DNA of 64,000 nucleotides from Tridacna crocea (taxonomy: Eukaryota > Mollusca > Bivalvia > Cardiida > Cardiidae). The DNA is taken from assembly GCA_943736015.1 (NCBI GenBank), contig OX031070.1, positions 25,007,673 through 25,071,672 on the forward strand, written 5' to 3'. The notes beneath the pieces are model-generated. The model searched no databases, was not told the DNA's origin, and saw only the letters and a program-made list of their open reading frames with translations. A program made the translations under genes and the position numbers. How positions within the stretch are numbered: position 1 is the stretch's first letter; every line of letters starts with the position of its first letter. This document shows positions 1 through 12,622 of the stretch, in pieces.

Positions 1-930
1 AGATCAACTGTCACCAATGACAGATCAAAGCAATCCAGAAAGGTTGTTGATCTATTCAGGGACAGATAATGACAGGAAATTCATCCTTACTGAGTATAAG
101 AAACACCGGCTCTTATCATCTTCTGACTTGGGTCCAAGTCAGTGGCATTTTTTTCATAAATGCATAAAAAAAGGAGCTGATGCTGTCAACCAATGACAGA
201 TCAAGGCAATCTTGAAAAGTTGTCGGTCTATTCAGGGGCAGCTGTGTTTCATTAGCAAAGTCAGCCTTTCTAATCCGTGTCAAAAACCAAAAATCTGAAG
301 CAAACAATTTCAGTATCAAATTTGAAGAAAGCCATTTTGAGAAGTTACGTCAGTGGATTTATTTCACACTTTCACTGCCAAAAGCCATATTAGAGACTCT
401 ACCAGCTGGCATAAATCAAGATCAGACTGTGGTACCTCCAGAATTATTAGGCCCTGAAAAATCAAACAGCTTTGGAGTCCATTTTAAGTTAATATCTGAT
501 TCCAGAGCTGATTGAGAAGTTGAGTTTGTTCTATATTGTCAACTCAGAAACAAATGGGATCAGGCAGTGATGCTAGGTGACATTCGGTATATTTGTGTGT
601 CCTTTCCAAGGTTCATGTTATGAGGAATGATGGGGATCTTACCTCCTAAAGTGCCTATCTATCATAGTAATTTTTCTAGGCCAGTGTAGATTGAGATCAG
701 CTGAATTGCTGTTCTTGCATATACACTGCACTATTTATAATCATGCTGACCACGTTCTGCCTTTTCTGAATATAAAATGTATTCATCTGGCACTTTAAGG
801 GTTTTTATCCAGTAAGTATGAAGAATTCTTGGGTATAAATTTACATGTATAATTTTTGCTGAATTAATTTTTATTTCTTTACATAATTTCAAATTATTTG
901 AAGTTTCTATCAACATTTTGTATTTGAACT
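1..930. other. Non-coding stretch with two copies of a short dispersed repeat
   Basis: No convincing gene is seen. Two copies of a roughly 55-bp dispersed repeat lie at about 6-60 and 186-238. Their core reads like 'ggttgtcgatctattcaggg', and it recurs at 55,074-55,127 and 59,967-60,020. The remainder is AT-rich sequence in which I recognise nothing. The open frames here are short and show no family resemblance. Confidence 0.5.
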
Positions 931-933
931 CTT

Positions 934-1165
934 TACCAAACAACAAAACTTTACACTAGTCCTAGTTGAAAGCTGTTGGACAAATTGAAAGCATATTCAG
1001 ACAACAAATTATAGGTATTTATCTTTGGACAGGAAGAAATCAGTGTGGGAAAAAGGGGAAACAATGCAGATTACAGGCAAACTCTCCATTTTCCCACAAT
1101 GGTTTCAAAAACCTTCATTATTAAGGTTCATTAACTCTTAGAATTGTTTGGTAAAGAATTAATCC
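934..1165. mobile_element. Palindromic hairpin MITE (hp family), diverged copy
   Basis: The left end 'ctctttaccaaacaac' is mirrored by the right end 'gtttggtaaagaattaa'. The centre carries a degenerate inverted pair, 'gtgggaaaaaggggaaa' and 'cattttcccacaatgg'. The layout matches better-preserved copies at about 20.2, 23.6, 57.5 and 57.9 kb, where the ends read 'gtttggtaaagagttaa' and the central arms are near perfect. It is non-coding, and no autonomous partner is seen in the window. Confidence 0.6.
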
Positions 1166-1701
1166 CCAAAGCAAATATCTTTTTATACATAGTGAGTTGT
1201 TGTTATAAAAAAAATATTATTTCAATATAGTCATGTTATGTTGTATATCAAATAATATGAGATGAAATTATTATTTTTCTTTATTTATAAAAGTCTAAAG
1301 TAATCCCTTTTGGTTTAAAAACATTTCAAAGATGTTTTCAATGAAAGGATTTTGGATTTAAAGGGGAATTATTATCAGTCAGATATTAGGCATGCTGTAA
1401 CTTAACACTTGGTGCCTCATGCCTTGTCTTGTGTTGTGTTTGTCTGTTTTCAATATTTCAATTTCATGGAAATCAGCTTTTGAAATATATTTGAGTGGCA
1501 AGATGTGAAAAATGTAAACTTTTTGTTAATTTGTCAAATGTTGTCATAAATTCATTATACATGTACTACATCTTGTGCAAACTTTTTGCCATGTCAGCTT
1601 AGCAGCTTAAATTCTTGCAAACAAACAACAACAACAAACTCTTTATATGATTTTTTTGTTGAGCCTGCTACAGGTGATTGAAACATTGTAGACACTACAT
1701 T

Positions 1702-2152
1702 CACGGCGGGGAATCACGTGACACAACAATAACAACAATGACCGTTATTTGAAAAAATTCCCCGACTTCAGGTAAGAAAATCTTCAATAATTCCGTTAAT
1801 ACATGACCGTTTGGAATTTGGTTTGAAGCAGAGAAGACGGAAGGACTCCAGGGATTTGCTTGATGTGTTAGATTTTTTAAACAACACCTGATAAAAAAGT
1901 TATTGACGAGCAAACAAATTTTTTACCCTGGATAATTTGTTTGCTCGTCAATAACTTTTTTATCAGGTGTTGTTTAAAATATCTAACACATCAACCCAAT
2001 CCCCAGAGTCCTTCTGCCTTCTCTGCTTCAAACCAAATTCCAATCGGTCACGTATTAACGGAATTATTGAAGATTTTCTTACCTGAAGTTGGGGATTTTT
2101 TTCAAATAACGGTCATTGTTGTTGTTGTTGTGTCACGTGATTCCCCGCCGTG
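1702..2152. mobile_element. 451-bp foldback element with ACATT target duplication
   Basis: Two arms of about 215-220 bp are inverted copies, separated by only about 12 bp near 1922-1933. The outer ends are 'cacggcggggaatcacgtga' on the left and its reverse complement on the right. The flanking bases 1697-1701 and 2153-2157 are both ACATT, a plausible 5-bp target duplication. Arms differ by a few percent. Mirror-image open frames of about 70 codons in the two arms are a by-product of the symmetry and not genes. Confidence 0.8.
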
Positions 2153-2157
2153 ACATT

Positions 2158-4740
2158 GCCAAGTAATAATTTCTACATAAATATATTACACAATTGTTCT
2201 CCAATACCAGTAGAAGTGTCATTTGTTCAGTATGGTCAAAGATTCAAGTACAAGGATACACTGAAAAGTCGATTGATAGAATTGTTATTAATGGAGCATG
2301 TACAAGCCACAAATTCTATGCTCTAGATTTCAAAATAATTTGATACATTTGTTCTCTTTCATGAGTGGATGTGCGATTTAGAAGATTTGACCAAAATTTG
2401 TCCAAGGTTAATTTTAAAATCCTATTTTAACACTGGACAATAAAACTATCATAAATCTTGTTTGAGCCATGACTTCTACACATAAATGGATTTCAAAATG
2501 AATTTGAACATTACTTCTCCTAATCATGGGTAGTAATGGGTAATCAAAGGTTCTACATGTACTTTTTCATAAATAGAGAATACTCCTATCCTAATGAAAA
2601 TTTGGAAACAAAAGGATCTGGAATAAGAATGATGTACATTTAGTGATTGGTTACTATTTATCCAAATGCAGTTCATGAAGTTCTTTAATAATCAAACTCC
2701 CCACAGTGGGCTCAGACCATATTTAAGATTTTATTATTTTTTGCCTGTCAAGGTCACTTTGAAAAATTAGTATGGTATTATTTTAGCCTGTCAAACAAAA
2801 GAAAAAAAAAAAAACAGATAATTAATCAAATTTAGTAATTTGGTAAACAAGTATGATATTCAGCTTTCTTTAGCTTCTGCAGAGGAGTGGTTCTTTGAGT
2901 GAACCAAACAATCAGTTTTCATAAGCATCTTTTTAGTATTTTATTCTGTCGCTATTTCTGTCTGCATGTCTGCTAACATAAACTAAACTACTTTTGGTGA
3001 ATTTACACAGAAGTAAAACAAGCATAAGGCAAAAAGATAAAGCAACAGACAAAATATATTAGCAAGGTAAACATTTTCAGTGTCAACCGTCTTCAGCAAT
3101 AGGTCACCCTCAATCACAAGAAAGGAATAAGTGCTACAATAGTTAAAATTTTAAGAGAATAAAATTATCTATTAATAAAGAGATGCTTGGGTAAATGCAG
3201 ACATTTTTCATTAAGTAATACTAAGGATAAAATTACCAGCCAATGTAAACTACATGTAGTTTATATTGGCCACCATGTCCACAAAAACTTATCCAACACC
3301 ATATCTTCTGCCATAAATTAACAAATGTGACAGCATACATGTCGTAAACTGCGACAAAAGGGGCATCATTTTGTGTTTTGTCCATTCCTCATTTATCATG
3401 TTTGTCTTATGTTGTTGCACATGCATGTTATTTTCACCTCGCGTTATTGTTTACCGAGTAAGTGCGCCCAATATGACATAAGTTGTCGACAGGCCTTAAA
3501 ACGCTATTCATTCATTCTGCCATAAATTTAAGGATTCAGATAACAGGGATAACATGAAATTTTGCTTGATTGTTCAAGTAAAATGCAAAAGTAAGAATTG
3601 TAACATTTTGTCTTGGTTTCTGCAGTTGTGAAAAGCCCGGAAACATGTATTTATTTCTCAAGAACCTAAAGCCTGGATGACTAAGTGCACTACGTATTTA
3701 TCAAGCACATTCAAATAAATGCATGTTTCAAAACAACACATATTTGCAATTGTGGATTACTCAGGGCCAGTTTTTTTTCCATCCATTCCTTGGAGAATGT
3801 TGGAAAAACATTGATGGAGTACTGGTCATACTAGGAAACATCTATAGTTAATCTTTTAGCTTCATCGTAACAGGTTTTTGAACTGGCAAAAACACACATG
3901 TATCAGGAAACGAAGTTGTCTCAGCTCTGGGTAACCAGATTCCCATTCCAGTGTGATTGTGTCAGTCTCCACACCACATTACACAATCATACTGACTCAG
4001 AGATTTAATTTTGACAGGCGGGAACAGATTGGACTGAGTAGGTGTTTCGGGGTTCTGAAATTTTAAATTGGTTTTAGACTACCAGATGGACAGACAGATA
4101 GTCAAAAAAGCATACTGCACTTGGGTTTTGAAGGCCAGTACTACTATTTTGATGAAATCATATGTTTCTGGACTAATGCAATTAATAACATAAAGACACG
4201 TTTTTGAATATCCACTGGTTTATATAATAGCTTTCTTCCTTATTTTGTTATCTTTTTGTAAGGTAATACAAACCCTCCAATTTTCCTTACAAAGCATATT
4301 TCCCTTTTTAATACTGTACCATACGATATGGAGTCCAACAGCTCTGACAGAAAATATTTCAGTAACCAAGTGTTTTATCCTTTTCTCTCAAAGTTTTCTA
4401 CCATGTCGGAGACAAATAGCATCATTTGAGTCACATATCAAGTTTGGTCTGCAAATCCTTTTAATTTGGACAAATTGTCATTGAAATCATCTGACAAAGA
4501 AAGTTTTCAGAACATTGCAATTCTAAAAGAAATCTCTCTGATGCATTACATTGCTCTATACAATACAGGATTAATCAGTCATTAGCTAGCATACACCTAG
4601 CACAAGCCATTACACCCCGTAAGTTATTTCAAGTATAAAACTTGATAATCTGTCTGGTGAGTGGTATTTTCTTCTTTTGCCACAATGCTTTCTACCCTTT
4701 TGTAGACAAATACCATCATTTAAGCCATGTTTTATTTTTT
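2158..4740. other. AT-rich non-coding stretch
   Basis: No gene is supportable. At about 3,475-3,512 a fragment ends 'ccttaaaacgctattcattc' followed by further ATTC units, which looks like the 3' tail of an RTE-type LINE or a SINE that uses one. A similar tail is at about 60,262-60,300. The rest is unremarkable AT-rich sequence. Confidence 0.45.
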
Positions 4741-7179
4741 GTTAGCTCTCCTGAGCACGAAGTGCTCATTGTGAGCTTTTGTGATCGCCCAATGTCCGTC
4801 GTGCGTCGTGCGGTGTGCGTCATGCGTCGTCCACAATTTCTTTAAACATCTTCTCCTCCTAAACCACTTGGCCAATTTTGATGAAACTTGGCAGGGATGT
4901 TCCTTGGGTAAAGCTCTACCAAAGCTGTTCTAGAGATTGAATTTCCACGCATAACTCTGGTTGCCATGGTAACCAAAAGGAATAAATAGCATAATCTTTG
5001 AAAATTTTCTTCTCTGAAACTAGAAGGCGTAGAGCTTTGATATTTGGTATGTAGCATCTCCTAGTGGACCTCTACCAAGATTGTTCATATGATGCCCCTT
5101 GGGTCTAAACTGGTCCCGCCCCGGGGGTCACAAGTTTGAAACATAGGAACAAAGAAGGAAAACTTTAAAAATCATCTCTGAAACTAGAAGGTGTAGAGCT
5201 TTGATATTTGGTATGTCGCATTTTCTAGTGCATCTCTACCAAGAATGTTCATATGATGCCTCTGGGATCAAAACTGGCCCCGCCCCGGAGGTCACAAGTT
5301 TGGAACATAGGAACAAAGAAGGAGGACATTAAAAATCTTCTCTCTCTAAAACTAGTAGGTGCAGAGCTTTGATATTTAGTATGTAGCAATTCCTGATGGA
5401 CTTCTGGCAAGATTGTTCATATGATGTCCCTGGGGTCAAACCTGGCACTGCCCTGGGGGTCACAAGTTTGAAACATAGGAACAAAAAAGGAAAATTATAA
5501 ATTCTTCTGCTCCCAAACTAGAAGGTGCAGAGCTTTGATATGTGGTATGTCGCATCTCCAAGTAAACCTCTACTAAGAATCTTCATATGATGCCCCTGGG
5601 TCAAAACTGGCACTGCCCCGGGGGTCACAAGTTTGAAACATATTTACAAAGAAGGAAAACTTTAAAATTACTATTTTCTGAAACTAGAAGATGCAGAGCT
5701 TTGATATTTGGTATGTAGGATTTTGAAGTGGACTCTACCACGATTGTTCATATGATGCCCCTGGTGTCAAAACTGGCCCCGCCCCGGGGGTCACAAGTTT
5801 GAAACATACGAACAAAAAAGGAAAAATTTAAAATTCTTCTCCTCTGTAACTAGAAGGTTTAGAGCTTTGATATTTGGTATGTAGCATCCACTAGTGGACT
5901 TCTACCACGATTCTTCATATGATGCCCCTGGGGTCAATACTGGCCGGGCCCGGGGGTCACAAGTTTGAAACATCCTAACAAAGAAGGAAAACTTTAAAAA
6001 TCATCTCAGAAACTAGAAGGTGCAGAGCTTTGATATTTGGTATGTAGCATCTCCTTGTGGACCTTTACCTAGATTCTTTATATGATGCCCCTGGGGTCAA
6101 AACTGGCCTCGCCACAGGGGTGATATAGGAACAAAAAAGGAAAACTTTAAAATTCTTCTTCTCTAAAACTAGAAGGTGCAGAGCTTTGATATTTGATATG
6201 TAGGATCTCCTAGTAGACCTCTACCAAGATTGTTCGTATGATGTCCCTGGGCCCAAAACTGGCCCAGCCCCGGGGATCACAAGTTTGAAACATAGGAACG
6301 AAAAAGGAAAACTTTAAAAATCTTCTTCTCTGAAACTATAAGGTTCAGAGCTTTGATATTTGGTATGTAGCATCTCCTACTGGACCTCTACCAAGATTGT
6401 TCATACGATGCCCCTGGGGTCAAAGTTGGCCCTGCCCAGGGGGTCACAAGTTTAAAACATAGGAACAAAGAAGGAAAACTTTAAAAATCTTCTTCCGTCA
6501 AACAAGAAGGAGTAGAGCTTTGATATTTGATATGTAGCATCTGCTAGTTTACCTCTACCAGGTTTGTTCAAATGATGTCCCTGGGGTCCAAACAGGTCAA
6601 GCCTGAAGGAAATAATTCTCTGAAACTGGAAGTCATAGAGCTTTGATATTGAATATGTAGCATTTTCTAGTGGACCTCTACCAAATACGATTCAACGATC
6701 CTGGAGTCCAAACTGGCCCCGCCCTGATGGTCACAAATTTGAAAATGGAAACAGAGAAGGAAAACTTTTAACTTCCTATGTTCTGAATGAAGATGGAAAC
6801 TTCATACGTGTGTTCCTTATGATAGTCTGCCATGTCATTGAAAAAGGGGGCTTGGTGTAAATTTTCACTGTGGAGCAATATCTCTTTCACAACAGGACAA
6901 AATGTAATTAAACTTTATCTTGTCAAGCAACAGACAACAGTTATTTAATTTTATTTCATGTAACATGTTATCCAAAAAGGGGACTAAATGTATAATTTCA
7001 TTATGGACCAATTACAGTCAGTTTGCCCATCCATCCACCTTGACGGATATCTTCTAAAGTCCTTGGCATTTATGAAACTTCAAACATGTTTTCCTTAGGA
7101 TAGTCTTTTAATACAATTTTCTTCTGTAAGATGTGTCACAGAAAAAGGGGCTACCTTTCACATACTGGACTTGTTGAGC

Positions 7180-7260
7180 CCCGATAGATCAGTTAGTAAT
7201 GTTGTGAGCTGTTAGTCTAGGGTTCACAGTTTGCGCTGGCTTGATTACTGTCTCAGCCAA
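7180..7260 (+). repeat. Possible tRNA-derived SINE remnant
   Basis: The segment contains 'atagatcagttagtaatg', resembling a tRNA A box, and about 30 bp on 'gggttcacagtttgc', resembling a decayed B box. It is too degenerate to be a functional tRNA gene. A weak reverse-oriented B-box-like stretch is also present near 10,697-10,715. Confidence 0.3.
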
Positions 7261-7562
7261 CATCCTTTGACATTTGATCAAAAGTTACTGAGAAGTCTCA
7301 TCTGTGTCTTACCAATGAGGGAATGATGTTTTAATCTGTCATTCGACCACCATTTTGACCAGGAAATTAATGCCTGGCCTTCCAAGTTAATTCAATCCCA
7401 TACCATACAATCACGACTTTCAATGACCCTGAGTAAGGAAGGTTGTGAAAGCATTTTTAGAAAAGAAGAAAATGCTTTTTGTTTGCACAGTTACATACCC
7501 TGTCAGAATTATTTGTCCTTGAACTTTGATATTTGGTATTTATCTTCATTGTAGACTTTTAA

Positions 7563-8102
7563 AGGTGGCCCTTCAGGTCTTTGGACGAAAATTGTACAAA
7601 AATGCAAAAAATTCATCCTTACACTCCCAAAGCCTTTTAATTTCCATTCATAAAACCCCAGTAGTCGAACACCGTCCAACAACACGAGAAATTAGAGATT
7701 TACTACAGCCCAGGTCAACACCGAGGGGAGACACGTTCTATTTTTAGATTATCAATTCGCTCATTTACAAACAGGTATACACAGACGAAGTTTCAAACAT
7801 AGCGTTTGAAGAAGACTTTATGGAAAATAATTATTACATGTTTGTTATGTAATGGAATTAAAGCGTTATGAGTCACGTGCCAGTCACTAGGCATTCCCGA
7901 AATGCTTTATTGATTTTTGGCGCGAAATCTAAAAATATCTTAAGTGGCTACGTAGCCTTTTAAGGGAATACCGTCAAAAAAAATTTTTTTTGTAATTTCA
8001 TGAATCTTAATTATTGATGATTTGTATTATTTTTTCATATGAATTTCAGTGATATATATATTTTTTAATTTGGTGAGATGGAAAAATTCTAAATACCCAC
8101 CT
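7563..8102. mobile_element. 540-bp MITE with TTAA flanks, copy 1
   Basis: It starts 'aggtggcccttcaggtc', ends 'taaatacccacct', and is flanked on both sides by TTAA (7,559-7,562 and 8,103-8,106). The short terminal inverted repeat AGGTGG/CCACCT plus TTAA duplication is the pattern of piggyBac-type non-autonomous elements. A second copy is at 10,084-10,612. It has no coding capacity. Confidence 0.6.
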
Positions 8103-8264
8103 TTAATGCTTAGTCCTCAGGTGAGCGATATAGGACCTTCATGGTTCTCTTGTTTACAAAATGCATTCAGTTTCCAAAATTGTGTAATTTGGGAAAGTTT
8201 AAGGCAAATTTATATTTTATCATGGAATTATAATTTTCTAGGTATAACCATAATCATTATTTTT

Positions 8265-9848
8265 AGCTCACCTGAGCACAACGTGCTCAAGGGGAGCTAT
8301 TAGGATCACCCGGTGTCCGCCGTCCGTCGTGCGTCAAAGCATCGTCCGGTGTCAGCAATTCTTTAAACGTCAACTCCTCCTAAACCGCTTGGCCAATTTG
8401 GACCAAACATGGCTGGAATGTTCCTTTGGAGGTCCCCTTTAAAAACTGTTCACAGAATTTGATTCTGCGTAAAACTCTTGTTGCCATGGCAACCAAATGG
8501 AATTTCTTAGCAAATTCTTTTAAAATATTCTCCTCTGAAACCGCAGGCCAGATTTCGAAATAATTTCACAGAGATTTTCCTTGGGTGACCCTTTTCAAAA
8601 ACTGTTCGTGAAATTTTGATCTGTCAAAAAATGTGGCTCTGGTAAATGGGGATTACTTGCACTATACAGAAATGAAGGAATTCTTAAAAATTCTTCTCTA
8701 AAACCGCCGGTCAGATTTTGAAATAATGTCACAGAGATGACCCTTTTCAAAAAATGTTCGCAAAATTTTGATGGGGGATACTTGCACTCTACGGACATAA
8801 AGCAATTCTTAAAAATTCTTCTTTTCTGAAGCTGTCGGTCAGAATTTGAAATAAAATTCACAGAAATGTTCCTTTGATGACCCTTTCCAAAAAGTGTTTG
8901 CGAAATTTTGATCTGTCAAGAAACACGGCTCTGGTGAGTGGGGGCTACTTGCACAGTACGGAAATAAAGAAATTCCTAAAAATTCTTCTTTTTTGAAACT
9001 GTCGGTCAGAATTTGAAATAATTTCACAGAAATGTTCCTTTGATGACCCTTTCCAACCATTGTTCGGGAAATTTTGATCCGTCAAGAAACACGGCTCTGG
9101 TGAATGGGGGCTACTTGCACTATAGGGAAATGAAGAAATTCTTAAAAATTCTTCTTCTTAGAAACCGCTTGTCAGATATTGAAATAATTTCACAGAAATG
9201 TTCCTTGGATGACCCTTTTTCAAAACTTGTGAACGAAATTTTGATCCATCGAGAAACATGGCTCTGGTGAATGGGGGCTTCTTGTACTATATGGCCATGA
9301 AGAAATTCTTTAAAATTCTTCTTCTCTGAAATGGCTGATCAGATTTTGAAATAATCTAACAGAAATGTTTCTTTGGTAACCCTTTTCAAAAAATGTTTGC
9401 AAAATGCTGATTTGTCTAGAAACATGGCTATGGTGAATGGGGGCTACTTGCACTATTTGGTCTTTAAAATTATTTTTCTCTGAAACGGCAGATCAGATTT
9501 TGAAATAATTTCACAGAAATGTTTCTTGGTTGACTCTTTTCAAAAATTGCTCGAGAAATTTTGATCCATCAAGAAACATGATTCTGATGACTGTGGGCTG
9601 ATCAGATTTTGAAATAATTTCACAGAAATGTTTCTTGGCTGACTCTTTTCAAAAATTGCTCGAGAAATTTTGATCCACCAAGAAACATGATTCTGATGAC
9701 TGTGGGCTATGTACACTACACAGACATGAAGAAATTCTTGAAAATTCTTCTTGTCTAAAATGGCTGATTAGATTTTGAAAAAAAAAAAGGCTATGGTTCT
9801 CTCAGAAATTCAGGTGAGCGATCCAGGGCCATTTTGGCTCTCTTGTTT
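8265..9848 (+). mobile_element. Pearl/Helentron-like element, family B internal array
   Basis: It begins with the hairpin 'agctcacctgagcacaacg' and its return half 'gtgctcaaggggagct', and ends 'ttcaggtgagcgatccaggg' followed by CTCTTGTTT at 9,848. The interior holds about 8 tandem units of about 150-165 bp built around 'aacatggctctggtgaatgg' and 'gattttgaaataatttcaca'. The internal unit is unrelated to family A although the termini are the same. It is non-coding. Confidence 0.7.
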
Positions 9849-10083
9849 CTTAATATTTTGTTAGGCTATTTCATATGGTTATGTGTTTTTCTTATATCCC
9901 CTGTCCCTGGTCACAATACTGCAGACAGTATCAGAAGCTAGCTTTACTATTTAATCTTAGTTTATACTCATAATGGTAGACAATTCGGCAAAGACCATGA
10001 TAAAGCAAACTATTTCATAGGTTGAACACAAAAATTATGCTTTTTGGAACCCTTTACAACACAATCCTATGTTTTCCGTTTAC

Positions 10084-10612
10084 AGGTGGCCCTTCAGATT
10101 TTGGGACGAAAATTTTACAAAAGTACAAAAAAATCATCGTTATACTCCCAAAACCTTATAATTTTCATTGATTAAACCCCAGTAATCGAAAACCATCCGA
10201 CAACTAGATAAATTAGAGATTTACTACAGCCAAAGTCGACACTGAAGGGAAACACGATCTATTTTTACATGAGCAACTCGTTTATTTACATACCGGAAAT
10301 ATGCAGACGAAGCTTCAAACATAGCGTCCAAGTTCTAGACATTATGGAAAATAATTACATGTTTGTTATATTATGGAATTTAGTAGTTATTAGTCAAGTG
10401 CAAGTCACTTAACATTCCCACATTGCTTTTTTGATTTTGGTGGGAAATCTAAAAAAAAGCTTAAGAGGCTACGTAGCCTTTTAAGGGAATTCCATCTTTT
10501 TTTGTAATTTTATGATTCTTAATCACTGATGATTTGTATTGTTTTTTCATATAAATTTCATTGACATATATTTTTCAATTTGGTGTGATGTGAAAATTCT
10601 AAATACCCACCT
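10084..10612. mobile_element. 529-bp MITE, copy 2 of the 7,563-8,102 element
   Basis: It shares its full length with the copy at 7,563-8,102, beginning 'aggtggcccttcagatt' and ending 'aaatacccacct'. The right flank is TTAA and the left is TTAC, so the target duplication has one mismatch. The two copies flank the family B element at 8,265-9,848 in the same orientation. Confidence 0.6.
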
Positions 10613-10981
10613 TTAAGGAGTTAGGCTTTGGAAAGGAATTAAGTCTGTTATAATGACTTTTGACAATCTTTGGAAGAAAAGGAATTGGCCGAGCCAGAGA
10701 TTTGAACAAGAGACCTGTTGTCCGGTATGGAAATGTGGAATATCACCCAAAGCATGCAATAGCGTTTATAGATGTTTTTGCATTTTTTGAAAGAGGATAC
10801 ATAGTACATTTCAAAACCAAGTGATGCCAGCCTGGCATCCCTGGGCAACTTGCTAGAAACAAGATGACGTCCAAGGTGGCAGCTGAAATGAATTTTACAT
10901 AAAATGGACACATATTACACTAATATCGTTTCTAAATTTAAGTTACCAGCAACTGTTTGCACTAATCCCTTTAAAGCATCA

Positions 10982-12235
10982 GAAATGTGTTGAGGATGAG
11001 ATTGCCTCAACAGCCGCTGATTTCTTAAATCTTAAAAGTTTATTATAGTTACATGTCACCCAAAGTCTGTGCATTGTTGTCAGAAGCTTCTTTGAATTGT
11101 GCATCAATACGCCCAGCGTTGTTTGCAACATAGTAGGAGAGCTGTTTATAATGCTTGTAACAATTGATCCAATGAGATCTGCATGTGGTGAATGATCAAG
11201 TTTTGGGGATAGCTTTGATAAGAAAGACAAAAGAATCTCACTTACCGATTCTTGCATTATACTTTCTGTCAATCTAGATTTGCACTCTTTCTTACATATG
11301 TTAATCAACTGAACTTCATCAAAACTGTTTTTGCCAACTTCTCAATTGCAAAGTCAATTGCACCATCCTCCTTATCAGGCACCAGCTTAAACAGTCCTGG
11401 AGCATCATTTCTGAACACAACAATGCTGGCTACTCCATTCGCAGACAAAATCAATAGATCATCACCAAAATATTCTCTTATTGCTTGCATTAGGGATCTA
11501 CGTGAAAGTCTCCCATTAGCGTCTTTGGAATATATGTCATGCAGTTCTACCGAAGTCCATATCTTAGATTTATCTTCTCTCATAACATTCACTAGATATT
11601 CAAAGTCTAGATCAACAGGATCATTGTCAGGTAATGTTTTTGTAGTGGCTCTTGCAGCTGCACCTACAATGCGAGGGCTCATGAAGTCTGACTTACAATC
11701 TACATGGTACCTTGCATCTGCAGCATGAAGATCACTCAAAGCTCTTGTACACGAACATGTACTTTTTCTGCTTTTGCATCAACCCGTTCCTGGCATTTTT
11801 CCAGTATGGCCTTTTTAAAATCGTATGTTTCACCAAGTGTCTGACACTGGTATGCTGGCCTCCATCTATTGGGGTGTTTTTCACACTTACATGTTTCACC
11901 ACAAAACATGCAATGAATCCGAAAATCAAACGATGGTATACTTGATCTTCGTCTTCGTTTAGATGGGGATGGGATTTCAGCAGTATCAGACTGCTGTCTT
12001 CTGTTTACACATCTTTTGAGATGGTGTTTTGAAAAATAATCCAGTTTCTGTGTACAGAAATCTTTGGATTATCATACGTCTTCAATATTTCTTCTAATGT
12101 TATATGGAGTCCATCATTATAAAGTTTGCTGTATTCAATAATAGTTTGAATACGTGATGCTCCAGATTCTGAGAGTTTGTCAGTAGGATGGCATCTACAT
12201 ACATCAACGCTCTGTAAAATACACCCTTCCATTTT
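10982..12235 (-). pseudogene. Decayed multicopy invertebrate gene of unknown function (CxxC / YHxxC family)
   Basis: Reading the minus strand from 12,232 downwards, segments of one protein family appear in shifting frames. They are an N-terminal part (12,232-12,005), a Cys-rich part with CMFCGETC near 11,900, then after a frameshift near 11,740 'ADARYHVDC' and a long open part to 11,305. After another frame change a C-terminal part runs from about 11,308 to 10,979, with 'WVTCNYNKLLRFKKSAAV'. From memory, proteins with a CxxC head, a YHxxC motif and an 'LRFKKSAA' tail are common, multicopy and uncharacterised in invertebrates. At least two frame breaks make it non-functional as read, unless there are unrecognised introns. 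No function is assigned. Confidence 0.5.
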
Positions 12236-12622
12236 GCCAAAGTCTACTCATATGAACATTCAAGAAAACAATGATTTGGATTTGTAGCGTTGTGTTTATT
12301 TGTCACGCTTACACAGCGAAAGTGGACAGTTGATAACAGATGTAAGATCTTTTAATTTCTTACATGTTCATTCTAGAAATTGAACGTAAATTTTCTTTAA
12401 ATCCAAATTTTTGTCGACCATTTTGGGTTTAGTTAGCCATTTTGTTTCTTTTTTTGTTGAATTTCAGTTTTTTGTTGAAGCATAGTTTTCTACTGTAGCA
12501 ATGGATCTACTGAAATCAATGGTATACTTAACTCCAATTTTCATTTCATTTTTGCTTTTACTCCAACTCTTTTTACCTGCTTTTGGCTGCTATCTTGAAT
12601 TTTGGCGGCCATTTTGATTTTT

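Larger units (their letters stand above)
4744..8155 (+). mobile_element. Pearl/Helentron-like element, family A internal array, with nested MITE
   Basis: It opens with the hairpin 'agctctcctgagcacgaag' and its pairing half 'tgctcattgtgagct', followed by CGTCGTGCG-rich sequence. From about 5,010 to 6,780 there are roughly 11 tandem units of about 150 bp, each containing 'agagctttgatatttggta' and 'gggtcacaagtttgaaacat'. The 3' end 'cctcaggtgagcgatatagg' followed by a hairpin and CTCTTGTTT is at 8,117-8,155. A 540-bp MITE (7,563-8,102) is nested just before this end, and 6,780-7,560 is more decayed. It is non-autonomous, with no coding capacity. Attribution to bivalve pearl/HINE-type elements rests on this architecture. 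Confidence 0.65.

Noticed and set aside
1701..2153. Two mirror-image 70-codon frames with almost the same protein
   Set aside because: They lie in the arms of a foldback repeat, so the symmetry produces both; no start context or domain.
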